Notes under the pieces: model-generated
Seen by the model: the letters and a program-made list of their open reading frames with translations, nothing else
Database searches by the model: none
What the model was told of the DNA's origin: nothing
NCBI RefSeq assembly: GCF_900105515.1
Contig: NZ_FNSY01000001.1
Location: 2,914,001 to 2,978,000 of the forward strand
Reading direction: 5' to 3'
Source of the DNA: Streptomyces sp. 2131.1
GTDB taxonomy: Bacteria; Actinomycetota; Actinomycetes; Streptomycetales; Streptomycetaceae
Length of the DNA: 64,000 bases
In this document: positions 35,641 through 43,613 of the stretch, piece by piece
Layout of the letters: each line of letters starts with the position of its first letter
How positions within the stretch are numbered: the stretch's first letter is position 1
Translations under genes and position numbers: made by a program

Positions 35641-36831
35641 CTACATGTTGTTGTTCTCGATCTCCCATGAGTCCCAGCCCACTTCCTTGCCCTTGGCGTC
35701 GTACAGGGTGTATTCGGCGGAGATCTTCCAGGGGAGACCGACGGAGTAGATGTTGTCGAAGTCGAGGGCTTCCTGCGACCCCGGCGTCATCTTCATATCG
35801 GCCGATGTGGGGTGCTTGCTGAAGTCCGCCGTCACGTGGTAGCGGGCGGTGTAACCCTGCTGGAGGATGGCCGCCTTGAGCTTCTTCTCGACCTTGGCGT
35901 GGTGCTGGCTGTTGGCCTGCCTGACCAGCGGAGTCAGGTTTTCCAGATGCTTGCCCGAGCCGCCCAGATTGTGGTTCAGCAGGTGCCCCTGGACCATGTA
36001 GTTCTTGAACCAGTCACCGATCGGGGTGCCGCTCGGCGGCCACCAGGCGGGCTGCACCTGGGGCGCCTCGCCCGTCCCCAGGGCGCCCGCGAAGAGCTCG
36101 CCCTCCATCTTGACGCCCACCTTGCCCGCCGTGCCGTTGACGGTCACGGTGAGCGCCCCCTGCGGGTAGTCGACGCGCTGGTTGTACCCCGTGAGCTTGA
36201 CGCGCTGCACGACCGCCTGGTGCCCGGGCCGGCCGGGGGCCGCCGCGAGCTCTTCCCGCTGTACGGGGGCGGGGCCCCGCATGACCCGGGTCGCGTTCGC
36301 CTCCGCCGCCCGCTCGAACCGGTCGGACGGGTCCGATACGCGCAGTCCCGAGCCGTTGTCCGTACCGGCGACCGGCCCCCGGCGCTGCTGGATGACGTGC
36401 GTCAGCTCATGGGCGAGCGTGTGCTTGTCGGCCCCGCCGTCGCCGATGACGACATGGTGCCCGGAGGTGTAGGCACGGGCCCCTACCTCGGCGGCCGATG
36501 CCCTGGCGGCGGCGTCGGTGTGAATGCGTACGTCGGAGAAGTCCGCCCCGAGCCGGGACTCCATCTCACTGCGCACGGCGCTGTCCAGCGGCCGGCCACC
36601 CGAGCGCAGCACGTCCGTGACCGCCGAGCGCTGCACCGCGTGCTCCGCCTCGTCGCCGCAGTGCGGGTGCCCGGCGGCCCGCAGCATCTGGACGACGGCC
36701 GCGTTCCCCAGGCTGCCCTGGAGGGCGAGGAGTTCGGTGGCGGGCACACCGGCGGCGGCGCCGGGCCTACGGGCCGCCGCGTGCCCCCCTCGATCCGCGC
36801 CGGTCTTCTCAGCGCCGTCCTGGCCGCGCAT
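35641..36831 (-). CDS. eCIS core-domain (DUF4157) protein with C-terminal nuclease-like toxin region
   Basis: A 396-aa candidate effector. Residues about 30-55 carry the family motif ELLALQGSLGNAAVVQMLRAAG. Residues about 80-165 are DUF4157, with FSDVRIHTDAAARASAAEV and the zinc-peptidase-like HTLAHELTHVIQQRRG. A linker has PVQRE and AVVQRV motifs. From about 270 on, VQGHLLNHNLGGSGKHLENL and TPLVRQANSQHHAKVEKKL resemble the active region of DNA/RNA non-specific endonuclease-type toxins. ATG 36831 has AGGAAGAGGG upstream; ATG 36870 is an alternative. The SUKH gene follows and the eCIS lies 2.4 kb away. Confidence 0.85.
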   Translation of the reverse strand: MRGQDGAEKTGADRGGHAAARRPGAAAGVPATELLALQGSLGNAAVVQMLRAAGHPHCGDEAEHAVQRSAVTDVLRSGGRPLDSAVRSEMESRLGADFSDVRIHTDAAARASAAEVGARAYTSGHHVVIGDGGADKHTLAHELTHVIQQRRGPVAGTDNGSGLRVSDPSDRFERAAEANATRVMRGPAPVQREELAAAPGRPGHQAVVQRVKLTGYNQRVDYPQGALTVTVNGTAGKVGVKMEGELFAGALGTGEAPQVQPAWWPPSGTPIGDWFKNYMVQGHLLNHNLGGSGKHLENLTPLVRQANSQHHAKVEKKLKAAILQQGYTARYHVTADFSKHPTSADMKMTPGSQEALDFDNIYSVGLPWKISAEYTLYDAKGKEVGWDSWEIENNNM

Positions 36832-36963
36832 GGGGCCCTCTTCCTGCCGGAGGTATGACCCCTCCTGCATACCCCGGCACGTGCACCCGGTTCCAGGTCC
36901 CCCGGGGCAGAGTTGACTGGCCCGGGAGCGCAGCCGCCGGGGCCGGCCCGCACCTGTCGCGGC

Positions 36964-37281
36964 TCAGAGGGCGAGGACGTGCCGCAGAGCCGTGGCGACC
37001 TTCACCATCGTCTGGTTCGAGAGCGCGCCGAGGTCTCCTATGATCTCGTCCCTGTACATGGGGCCCAGATCGTCGCAGAGCACGCGCCCCACGAGTGGTT
37101 CACCGGCCTCCAGCTCGACGATGCTCGCCAGCGGAGGCTTCACCGACGTAGTGATGCGCACGACCAGGACGTCGTTGAGCGCCCGGTTGCGCGCGTTGTT
37201 CGAGACCACGAGCCAGGGTTTGGGACCTGCGCCGAGGTCGGCGCGGTACACGCGTCCACGGATGGGAACGATCTCGCTCAT
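36964..37281 (-). CDS. PemK/MazF-type toxin
   Basis: A 105-aa endoribonuclease-like toxin of a type II system. It begins with the family pattern IVPIRGRVYRADLGAGPKPWLVVSNNARN, then DVLVVRITTS and the conserved LVGRVLCDDLGPMYRDE. ATG 37281 overlaps the antitoxin stop as ATGA. It probably cleaves RNA when free of its antitoxin. Confidence 0.9.
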   Translation of the reverse strand: MSEIVPIRGRVYRADLGAGPKPWLVVSNNARNRALNDVLVVRITTSVKPPLASIVELEAGEPLVGRVLCDDLGPMYRDEIIGDLGALSNQTMVKVATALRHVLAL

Positions 37282-37592
37282 TCACCGGTCCCGACTCGGC
37301 TCCGCCGACGGGCCCCGCGAGCCCGTACAGCTGCCTCGTACGCCCGGTCCTCCTCGTCGTGGGCCGCCGCGAGAGCGGCGTAGCCGTTCTCCATGGCCTT
37401 CTCCTCCACCGCGTGACAGCCGGCGTGCAGCAGCGCACGAAGCACTTCGGCTTCGGACGTGTCGCCGTCCACTCTTATGCCCGTCACCTGCCACAGGGCC
37501 TGGTTCTCCGGAGTGCCGTGGAGCCGGAAACGCCGTATCGCGTCTTCGAGCGGCGTGTCCAGAGGGACGCTTTTACGAACCACAGCAGCCAT
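37278..37592 (-). CDS. Antitoxin partner of the MazF-like toxin
   Basis: A 104-aa protein upstream of and overlapping the toxin. The first about 45 residues (VVRKSVPLDTPLEDAIRRFR) suggest a MazE/ribbon-helix-helix-like DNA-binding part. The rest is helical, acidic and then Arg-rich. The ATG at 37592 coincides with the predicted transcription start of a promoter holding a perfect inverted repeat, which fits autoregulation and a leaderless mRNA. Confidence 0.82.
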   Translation of the reverse strand: MAAVVRKSVPLDTPLEDAIRRFRLHGTPENQALWQVTGIRVDGDTSEAEVLRALLHAGCHAVEEKAMENGYAALAAAHDEEDRAYEAAVRARGARRRSRVGTGE

Positions 37593-37599
37593 GCATCAC

Positions 37600-37628
37600 A
37601 GGATGCAGCAGATAGTGCTGCACGTCAA
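37600..37628 (-). promoter_or_regulatory. Autoregulated promoter/operator of the toxin-antitoxin operon
   Basis: Read on the minus strand: TTGACG (37623-37628), a 17-bp spacer, and CATCCT (37600-37605) as -10. The spacer contains the perfect dyad TGCAGCA-CTATC-TGCTGCA (37604-37622), an obvious operator for the antitoxin or complex. Expected start of transcription is at about 37592-37593, the antitoxin ATG. Confidence 0.6.
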
Positions 37629-37916
37629 AGGCCGAAATGGCGGCGAGGGCCGACGCAAGGGCGCTCGAACCGAACGGGCCGACGCCCTCGGACCGTTTCT
37701 CGTCGTCCGGACGGGCCAGCTCCTCGTCGCGACGCACCCGCGTCAGCGTAGTGAGGAGCCCGTTCCGCGCCCGGCAGCCACTCGGGACGCCATCGGCCAT
37801 ACGGGGGCTGTCGGGACCGGGGCCCGTATTGCGTGGCGGCACCGGCCGGACCGTGCGCTACAGGTGGGGGCCGGAAGCGGTCGAGGACGCCCGGGGCGGG
37901 CATCAGGAGGTACGGA
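37629..37916. other. Gap upstream of the toxin-antitoxin operon and glutaminase
   Basis: Together with the promoter region, 324 bp separate the divergent antitoxin and glutaminase genes. Apart from the operator above and the AGGAGG of the glutaminase, nothing is recognisable. Confidence 0.5.
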
Positions 37917-38948
37917 ATGGCCGGCGTGCTTCACAACACCGGTGACACCCCGGACGCCCGGACGGCGCAGGCGGCCGTCTCCACCGGGCGGCTCCCGACC
38001 GCCGAGGCCGTACGGACGACGCTGGACGGCGTACGCCGCCGGTTCCAGGAGGACCGTGAGGGGCAGGTCCCCGACTACATCCCGGAACTCGCCGAGGTCG
38101 ACCCCGAGCTGTTCGGCATCGCCGTCGCCCACGTGAGCGGCAACGTCTACGCGGTCGGCGACGCGGAACACCCGTTCTCGATCCAGTCCGTCTCCAAGCC
38201 GTTCGTCTTCGCCCTGGTCAACCAGGAACTCGGGCGCGACACCGTCCGCACCCGGATCGGGGTCAACAGCACGGGCCTTCCGTTCAACTCGGTCCTGGCC
38301 GTCGAGCTCAACCACGGCAGCCCGATGAACCCCATGGTCAACGCGGGCGCCCTCGCCACCACGGCCCTGGTCCCGGGCGAATCGCCCGACGAGCGCTGGG
38401 AGTTCGTCCGCCGGGGCCTCTCCCGCTTCGCCGGCCGCGAACTGCACGTGGACGAGCGGGTGTACGCCTCCGAGGCCGGCACCAACCAGCGCAACGAGTC
38501 GATCGCCCGCCTGCTGGACAGCTACGACGCCCTCGCCGGGGACCCCGTCGCCACCACCGACCTCTACACCCGCCAGTGCTCCCTGACCGTCTCCGCCCGC
38601 GACCTCGCGGTCATGGGCGCGACCCTCGCCAACGGCGGCGTCTGCCCCCTCACGGGCGAGCAGGTCGTGGCCGCCGGAGTCTGCCGCGACACCCTCTCCG
38701 CGCTGGCCACGGCGGGCCTGTACGAGCGCAGCGGCGACTGGCTGTACGAGGTGGGCGTGCCGGGCAAGAGCGGGGTCTCCGGCGGCATCATCACCGTCGC
38801 CCCCGGCAAGGGCGGGCTCGGCGTGTTCTCACCCCGCCTGGACGAGGCGGGCAACAGCGTGCGGGGGCAGCGCGTCGCCCACTTCCTGTCCGCGGCGCTC
38901 GGCATGGACCTGTTCGCCTCGACGGCCCATGGCACCCCCGCCCAGTGA
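37917..38948 (+). CDS. glsA: Glutaminase A
   Basis: A 343-aa serine-dependent glutaminase that hydrolyses glutamine to glutamate and ammonia. The family signatures are complete: GDAEHPFSIQSVSKPFVFAL with the catalytic Ser-x-x-Lys near residue 90, SPMNPMVNAGALATTAL, EAGTNQRNESIARLL, QCSLTVSARDLAVMGATLANGG and VGVPGKSGVSGGI. AGGAGG is 8 nt before the ATG. It abuts the convergent DUF397 gene with no spacer. Confidence 0.95.
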   Translation: MAGVLHNTGDTPDARTAQAAVSTGRLPTAEAVRTTLDGVRRRFQEDREGQVPDYIPELAEVDPELFGIAVAHVSGNVYAVGDAEHPFSIQSVSKPFVFALVNQELGRDTVRTRIGVNSTGLPFNSVLAVELNHGSPMNPMVNAGALATTALVPGESPDERWEFVRRGLSRFAGRELHVDERVYASEAGTNQRNESIARLLDSYDALAGDPVATTDLYTRQCSLTVSARDLAVMGATLANGGVCPLTGEQVVAAGVCRDTLSALATAGLYERSGDWLYEVGVPGKSGVSGGIITVAPGKGGLGVFSPRLDEAGNSVRGQRVAHFLSAALGMDLFASTAHGTPAQ

Positions 38949-39167
38949 TCAGTGCGCGGTCGCGTGGCCCAGAAAGGCGGTCCAGGCGGCGGGGTCGACG
39001 GCGAAGGTCGGCCCGTCGGTGACCTTGCTGTCGCGGACGTGGACGGAGTGGGGGCATGCTCCGACGTTCTCGAAGCCGCCGGGGCCAAGGCTCTCGTTCT
39101 GACCGGAGCCACCGGATACAGCGATCAGGCCGCTGCCCAGCGGATGGTCGCCCTCCGGCTCGTCCAC
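38949..39167 (-). CDS. DUF397-type small protein without a regulator partner
   Basis: A 72-aa protein. The C-terminal half VHVRDSKVTDGPTFAVDPAAW matches DUF397 proteins, small partners of XRE-type regulators in Streptomyces. The N-terminal half departs from the usual W-x-KSSYS pattern, so either it has diverged or the true start is shorter. No helix-turn-helix gene is adjacent. GTG start at 39167. Confidence 0.6.
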   Translation of the reverse strand: MDEPEGDHPLGSGLIAVSGGSGQNESLGPGGFENVGACPHSVHVRDSKVTDGPTFAVDPAAWTAFLGHATAH

Positions 39168-39237
39168 GGCGAGACCGGGCTGACCGCAGCTGACCTGCTT
39201 GAACCTGTCAGATAGGTGAGTGCCGACGCGCCTGCCT

Positions 39238-40344
39238 CTAGGTCCGCTTGAAGTACTCGATCTCGCCCAGGGCGATCGGGTGGCCGTTGGCCCGGCCCGC
39301 CGCCTCGCGGATCGTGAAGCGGATCGACACGACGTCGCTGATGCCAGTGCGCAGGGTCTGCTCGCCCGGCTTGTCGGCGAGGGTCATCGTCTTCTCGTGG
39401 GTCTTGCCGTCCTTCGTCGTGATGGTCAGGTCCGCCCGGGTCGGCCGCGCGCCCTTCTGGAAGACCTCCGGCTTTGTCGAGATGCCCGTGTGGACCGTGA
39501 TGCCGACCAGTCGGAACGGGTCCTTGAACTTCGCGGTCAGCGCGTCGCCCACCTTCGGGGCGCCCCAGTACGAGTTCGTCACGCCGTCCGTCGCCGCCTT
39601 GGCCGGGTGGTCGGGGGCGGACGCGGTCGCGGAGACGTGGGCCGGGGAGACCTCGCCCGTGCCGCCGAGCTTGTCGCGTACGTCCTCCACGACGAAGCGC
39701 CCGGCCGGGATCAGCAGGAAGCCCGCGACGAGGAGACCCACGATCACCAGGGCTGTCAGGCTGCCGCGCAGCAGCCGCCCCGAGCCCGCGCGGACGCGGT
39801 GGTTGAAGGGCCAGCGGGTGCGCCACCAGGGCAGTTTCGCCGCCTGGGCCTGCGGCTTCAAGGGCTTGGCGCAGTTGCGGCAGAACGTGCGGCCCGGCCG
39901 GTTGTTCGTCCCGCAGGAGGGGCAGGGCTCGCCGTCCGGTTCGTCGTCCACCGTCGCCGTACGGACCGTGGGGCGCGCGGCTGTCGGCATGCCGGGCAGG
40001 ACGGCCCCTACGGGCTCCTCCGCCGGTTCCGGCTCCGGCGGCTTCGGCCGGCTCGGCTGTACGGGGGCGGGCGCGGGGCTCCGTGGGGCGGGGGCCGGTC
40101 GGGGCTCCGGCTCGGGGTCCGGCTCCGGGGTCGGTTCCGGTGCTCGGGTCGGCTCCGGGGCGGGCGCGGCGGGGCTCGGAGCCGTGCGCCGTTCCGGTTC
40201 CGGGGCGGGCGCGGGGGCCGGTTCCGGCGCGACCGGCTCCGGGGCGGGCCGCCGGGACGACCACCCCAGGTACGTACCGCAGCTCCCGCAGAAGTCCTCG
40301 TCCTCCGCGTTCGCGGCGCCGCAGGCGGGGCACGGGCGGGTCAT
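39238..40344 (-). CDS. eCIS-linked zinc-ribbon membrane protein with discoidin-like domain
   Basis: A 368-aa single-pass protein. It has an N-terminal zinc ribbon (CPACGAANAEDEDFCGSCG), a Pro/Glu/Ala-rich linker of about 110 residues, and a second ribbon (CPSCGTNNRPGRTFCRNC). One transmembrane helix follows at about 205-225 (SLTALVIVGLLVAGFLLI), then an exterior domain (ATDGVTNSYWGAPKVGDALTAKF, FRLVGITVHTG) like NADase-type glycan-binding/discoidin modules. It overlaps the tail-protein-I gene as ATGA, so it belongs to the injection-system operon. A membrane anchor or trigger for the particle is a reasonable inference. Confidence 0.82.
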   Translation of the reverse strand: MTRPCPACGAANAEDEDFCGSCGTYLGWSSRRPAPEPVAPEPAPAPAPEPERRTAPSPAAPAPEPTRAPEPTPEPDPEPEPRPAPAPRSPAPAPVQPSRPKPPEPEPAEEPVGAVLPGMPTAARPTVRTATVDDEPDGEPCPSCGTNNRPGRTFCRNCAKPLKPQAQAAKLPWWRTRWPFNHRVRAGSGRLLRGSLTALVIVGLLVAGFLLIPAGRFVVEDVRDKLGGTGEVSPAHVSATASAPDHPAKAATDGVTNSYWGAPKVGDALTAKFKDPFRLVGITVHTGISTKPEVFQKGARPTRADLTITTKDGKTHEKTMTLADKPGEQTLRTGISDVVSIRFTIREAAGRANGHPIALGEIEYFKRT

Positions 40345-40913
40345 GTCGGGCTCCCTGTGGTGTCGGCCGGGGTGCCCGGCAGGATCTCCACCCGGGCGGT
40401 CAGGTGCGCCGGGCAGGAGGCGCGGACGACCGCCAGGACGCGGGTGGCGTCCAGCGGGCGGCCGGGGGCGGGCCGGATCCGTACCAGCAACTCGCCCGTC
40501 GGGGCGGGCGGCAGGGCGGAGTCCGGTTCCGAGGACCATGTGACGCCGCCGCCGTCCTGGATCTCCGCCTCGGCGCCGAAGCAGAGGCGCAGGAGGTCCG
40601 TGAGGCCCCCGCGGGTGCCCCGGCGGCGGTGGAGTTCGGCGGCGCGGGCGATGGTGGCGCGGCGGCGGTCCTCCGGCCAGGCCGGGTCGATGCCCGCGTC
40701 GACCCAGGAGGACAGCCAGGGCAGGAAGTCCGGCGGGGTGAGCGCGGGGTCGAAGTAGGCGGGGAGGTTGTCGAGCGTGGACAGGACCGGGGCGAGGACC
40801 GTGTCCAGGCCCGCCGTGAAACGCTGGGCGAAGTCGTCGTCCGCGTACATGGCGGGCAGCAGCGCGCCGATCGGGTAGCGGCTGGGGAGTCCGGGGACGG
40901 CGGCCCTCGTCAT
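40341..40913 (-). CDS. eCIS baseplate tail protein I (gpI-like)
   Basis: A 190-aa baseplate wedge component with the phage-tail-protein-I pattern: YPIGALLPAMYADDDFAQRF, LDNLPAYFDPALTPPDFLPWL and WVDAGIDPAWPEDRRRATIARAAELHRRRGT. It overlaps baseplate J at its start and the zinc-ribbon gene at its end, both as ATGA. Confidence 0.88.
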   Translation of the reverse strand: MTRAAVPGLPSRYPIGALLPAMYADDDFAQRFTAGLDTVLAPVLSTLDNLPAYFDPALTPPDFLPWLSSWVDAGIDPAWPEDRRRATIARAAELHRRRGTRGGLTDLLRLCFGAEAEIQDGGGVTWSSEPDSALPPAPTGELLVRIRPAPGRPLDATRVLAVVRASCPAHLTARVEILPGTPADTTGSPT

Positions 40914-42865
40914 GAGCGCTCCCCGGACGCGGTGACCGCGATCTGGTGCTGGTGGGAGAAGACCAGCGCGTTCGGGGCGACGTCGACGCGGTCCACCGCG
41001 CCGCCGCGCCGCCCGGTGAGGGGGTCGGCGGGAAACAGGCGGACCTCCTCGACCAGGCGGACGCCGGGCACGGACTGGAGGACGGCGAAGACCTCCCCGT
41101 ACTGCACGGGCCTGCCGAACGGCCAGCCGGTGCCGTCCGCGCCGCCCCGGAGCGGGTCGATGTGGCGGAACAGGGCGTCGAGCGCGGCGGCTCGGACGGC
41201 GTCCGTGTCGCCCTCGTCGGCGACGAGCCCGGCGACGACGGTGACGCCCTGGTAGGAGGGGGGTTCGACGACCAGGCGGGTGCCGACGAGGCGTCGTTCG
41301 TCGAGCCGGCCCGCGACCGCCGCGAGCACGGAGTCCGGCGGGATCAGCTGCTCGAAGCGGAGCCTGCCGCCCTCGTCGGGGACCGCGTCGGGCACGACCA
41401 GGACGCGGACCGCGCCGCCCTCGCCGGGGGCGGCGGGCAGGCAGCGGACGCGGCGCAGCGAGGGCGCGGCCTCGCGGGCGATGGCCTCGTGGTCCTCGGC
41501 GGTGACGGCCCTCTCCTGGACGCGGAGGATCTGCGGCGCGCGCAGCTTCGCGTTCTCGACGGTCTCGCCGTCCACCCCGCCGCGCGCCGCCTCGCGGTTG
41601 GCGACGCCCGCCACGTACGGGACGGAACTGCGCAGGACGCGGATCGCGCCGCGAGCCACGTTGCCGGCCGCGCCGCCGCCCGTGCGGTAGCGGGTGAGGC
41701 GGATGTGGGCGCCCTTCGGGGGCACCGCCCCGTACGCCCGCATGGTGCCGTCGGCCTCGCGGACCTCGGGCGGGAAGGCGAACCGGCCCGCGACGGGGTC
41801 GACCTGGACGTGCCGGTCGGCCGGACCGGAGGCGGCGAAGTGGTCGACCGGGGTCCAGGTCTGCCAGCCGCCGTCCGAGGACACCTCGACGAGCGGGGGT
41901 TCGCCGTCGAGCAGGACCGGGGTCCGGGGCACGGCGAAGGTCTGGCCGGCGACGCCCTCGGAGGTGCCGAGCGGGACATCGAGGACGGTCTCCGCGTGTT
42001 CGACGCCGGCCGTGCCGCCGACGGTGAAGACCTCCGCCTCGCGGATCGTCGGGGACTCGGAGTAGAAGGGCTGGCCGGGCACCACGTCGGTGACCCGGCA
42101 GCGCAGCCAGCCGGCGCGGGTGCCGGCGGTGACGGACTCGGTGTGCCCGGCCGGCACGAACACCGTGACCTCACCGGGCTTGTTGAGGCCGCCGGTGGAG
42201 TCGGTGCCGGTGGCGCAGGGCGCCCAGCGGGCGCCGTCCCACGCCTCCCAGACCAGCGGCGGCTGCCGGGGGTCGACGCCGACGCCCTCCACCCGGCTGT
42301 CCAGGCGTACGGCCACGATGCAGCGGGGCACCGCGGTCGGCAGGCCGAACAGCAGGGCGTCGCCGGGCTGGGGGCGGGACTGGAAGCAGGGGATGTCCTG
42401 GCCGTCGGCGAGCGGTCCGGTGCGGTCGGTCTGGTCCCCGGCCGCCGGGACGGTGACCAGGCGGACCAGGGAGCTCGGCACGATCGCCAGGTCCTCGTCG
42501 GTTGAGAAGACGACCGCGTCCTCGGTCTCGCCGCGCGCGGTCGCCACCTCCGTACCGGCGGGCAGCCGCACGGTGTCGGGCTGCGGGGCCGACAGCCAGA
42601 AGTCGACGTCGGCGCGGGCGGCCGTCGGCGGGAACAGCCGCACGCCGAGCAGGTCCAGGAAGGCGTGGTAGTTGCGGTCGGGCACCCGGTTCAGCCGGTA
42701 GAGCAGCTGGTCGACCATGTACGCGAACGTCTCGATCAGGGTCACCCCGGGGTCCGACACGTTGTGGTCGGTCCACTCGGGCGTGCGCTGCTGGACGTAC
42801 CGCTTGGCCTCGTCGACCAGTTGCTGGAAACGGCGGTCGTCCAGGTTGGGCGGGGGCAGGGACAT
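40910..42865 (-). CDS. eCIS baseplate J-like protein
   Basis: A 651-aa baseplate wedge protein. It begins MSLPPPNLDDRRFQQLVDEAK, PEWTDHNVSDPGVTLIETFAYMVDQLLYRLN, the typical start of long baseplate-J proteins of contractile injection systems, and ends with the repeated beta domains. The ATG touches the gp25 stop as TGATG. Confidence 0.92.
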   Translation of the reverse strand: MSLPPPNLDDRRFQQLVDEAKRYVQQRTPEWTDHNVSDPGVTLIETFAYMVDQLLYRLNRVPDRNYHAFLDLLGVRLFPPTAARADVDFWLSAPQPDTVRLPAGTEVATARGETEDAVVFSTDEDLAIVPSSLVRLVTVPAAGDQTDRTGPLADGQDIPCFQSRPQPGDALLFGLPTAVPRCIVAVRLDSRVEGVGVDPRQPPLVWEAWDGARWAPCATGTDSTGGLNKPGEVTVFVPAGHTESVTAGTRAGWLRCRVTDVVPGQPFYSESPTIREAEVFTVGGTAGVEHAETVLDVPLGTSEGVAGQTFAVPRTPVLLDGEPPLVEVSSDGGWQTWTPVDHFAASGPADRHVQVDPVAGRFAFPPEVREADGTMRAYGAVPPKGAHIRLTRYRTGGGAAGNVARGAIRVLRSSVPYVAGVANREAARGGVDGETVENAKLRAPQILRVQERAVTAEDHEAIAREAAPSLRRVRCLPAAPGEGGAVRVLVVPDAVPDEGGRLRFEQLIPPDSVLAAVAGRLDERRLVGTRLVVEPPSYQGVTVVAGLVADEGDTDAVRAAALDALFRHIDPLRGGADGTGWPFGRPVQYGEVFAVLQSVPGVRLVEEVRLFPADPLTGRRGGAVDRVDVAPNALVFSHQHQIAVTASGERS

Positions 42866-43272
42866 CAGCGGGCTCCCGCCTCGGGGATCGTGTAGAAGGG
42901 GAAGACGAGATTGCGCAGGTCGTTGGTGGACCGCACGGTGTAGTGCACGTCGATGTAGAGGGTGCCCTCCTCGACGGTGTCGAACGCGACGACCACGTCC
43001 CGGACCTCGATGCGCGGCTCCCAGCGCTCCAGGGAGCTGCGCACCTCGTGGGCGATGCGCCCGGCGGTGGCGCCGTCGCCGGGGGCGAAGACGTACTCGT
43101 GGATGCCGCAGCCGAACTCGGGGCGCATGGGCCGTTCGCCGGGCGCGGTGCCGAGGACCAGGCCGATGGCCTCCTCGATCTCCTGCTCGCGCTCGACCAT
43201 GCCGATGCCGCCGGTCGCGCCGACGCGAAGCGGGAAGCCCCAGCCCCGGCCGATGAAGCCGTGCTCGCTCAT
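42865..43272 (-). CDS. eCIS gp25/GPW-like baseplate wedge protein
   Basis: A 135-aa lysozyme-fold-like wedge protein. It carries the gp25 pattern REQEIEEAIGLVLGTAPGERPMRPEFG and HEVRSSLERWEPRIEVRDV. The ATG overlaps the PAAR stop (ATGA). Confidence 0.92.
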   Translation of the reverse strand: MSEHGFIGRGWGFPLRVGATGGIGMVEREQEIEEAIGLVLGTAPGERPMRPEFGCGIHEYVFAPGDGATAGRIAHEVRSSLERWEPRIEVRDVVVAFDTVEEGTLYIDVHYTVRSTNDLRNLVFPFYTIPEAGAR

Positions 43273-43586
43273 ATCGGGCCCCCGATCAGGACGTTGGGCG
43301 CCCCCATGACGATCTTCGCGCCGCAGGTGGTGGTGTCGCCCATGCGGGCGGCGGGCAGCCCGCCGATGAGGACCGCGGCGCCGACGGCCGCCGCCGGGTT
43401 CGGCATGATCACGTTCCCCGGGCCGAGCAGGGCGTGCGGCGGCACGACGCAGACGTGCAGGCTTCCGGTGACGGCGGCCGGCTTGCCGCCGATCAGCACG
43501 GTGGCGACGGCCACCGCGCCCGGGGGCGGGGTGCCGATGACGCCTCCGTGGACGGTGGGGTCGCCCGTACGGGCTGCCTGGGGCAT
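43269..43586 (-). CDS. PAAR-type spike-tip protein
   Basis: A 105-aa protein with three PAAR-like repeats (AARTGDPTVHGGVIGTPPPG, VLIGGKPAAVTGSLHVC, GLPAARMGDTTTCGAKIV). It should cap the VgrG-like spike as the piercing tip, binding a metal at the apex through His and Cys. Confidence 0.93.
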   Translation of the reverse strand: MPQAARTGDPTVHGGVIGTPPPGAVAVATVLIGGKPAAVTGSLHVCVVPPHALLGPGNVIMPNPAAAVGAAVLIGGLPAARMGDTTTCGAKIVMGAPNVLIGGPI

Positions 43587-43613
43587 GACTGGTCTTCTCC
43601 TAGGTGGGGCGCG

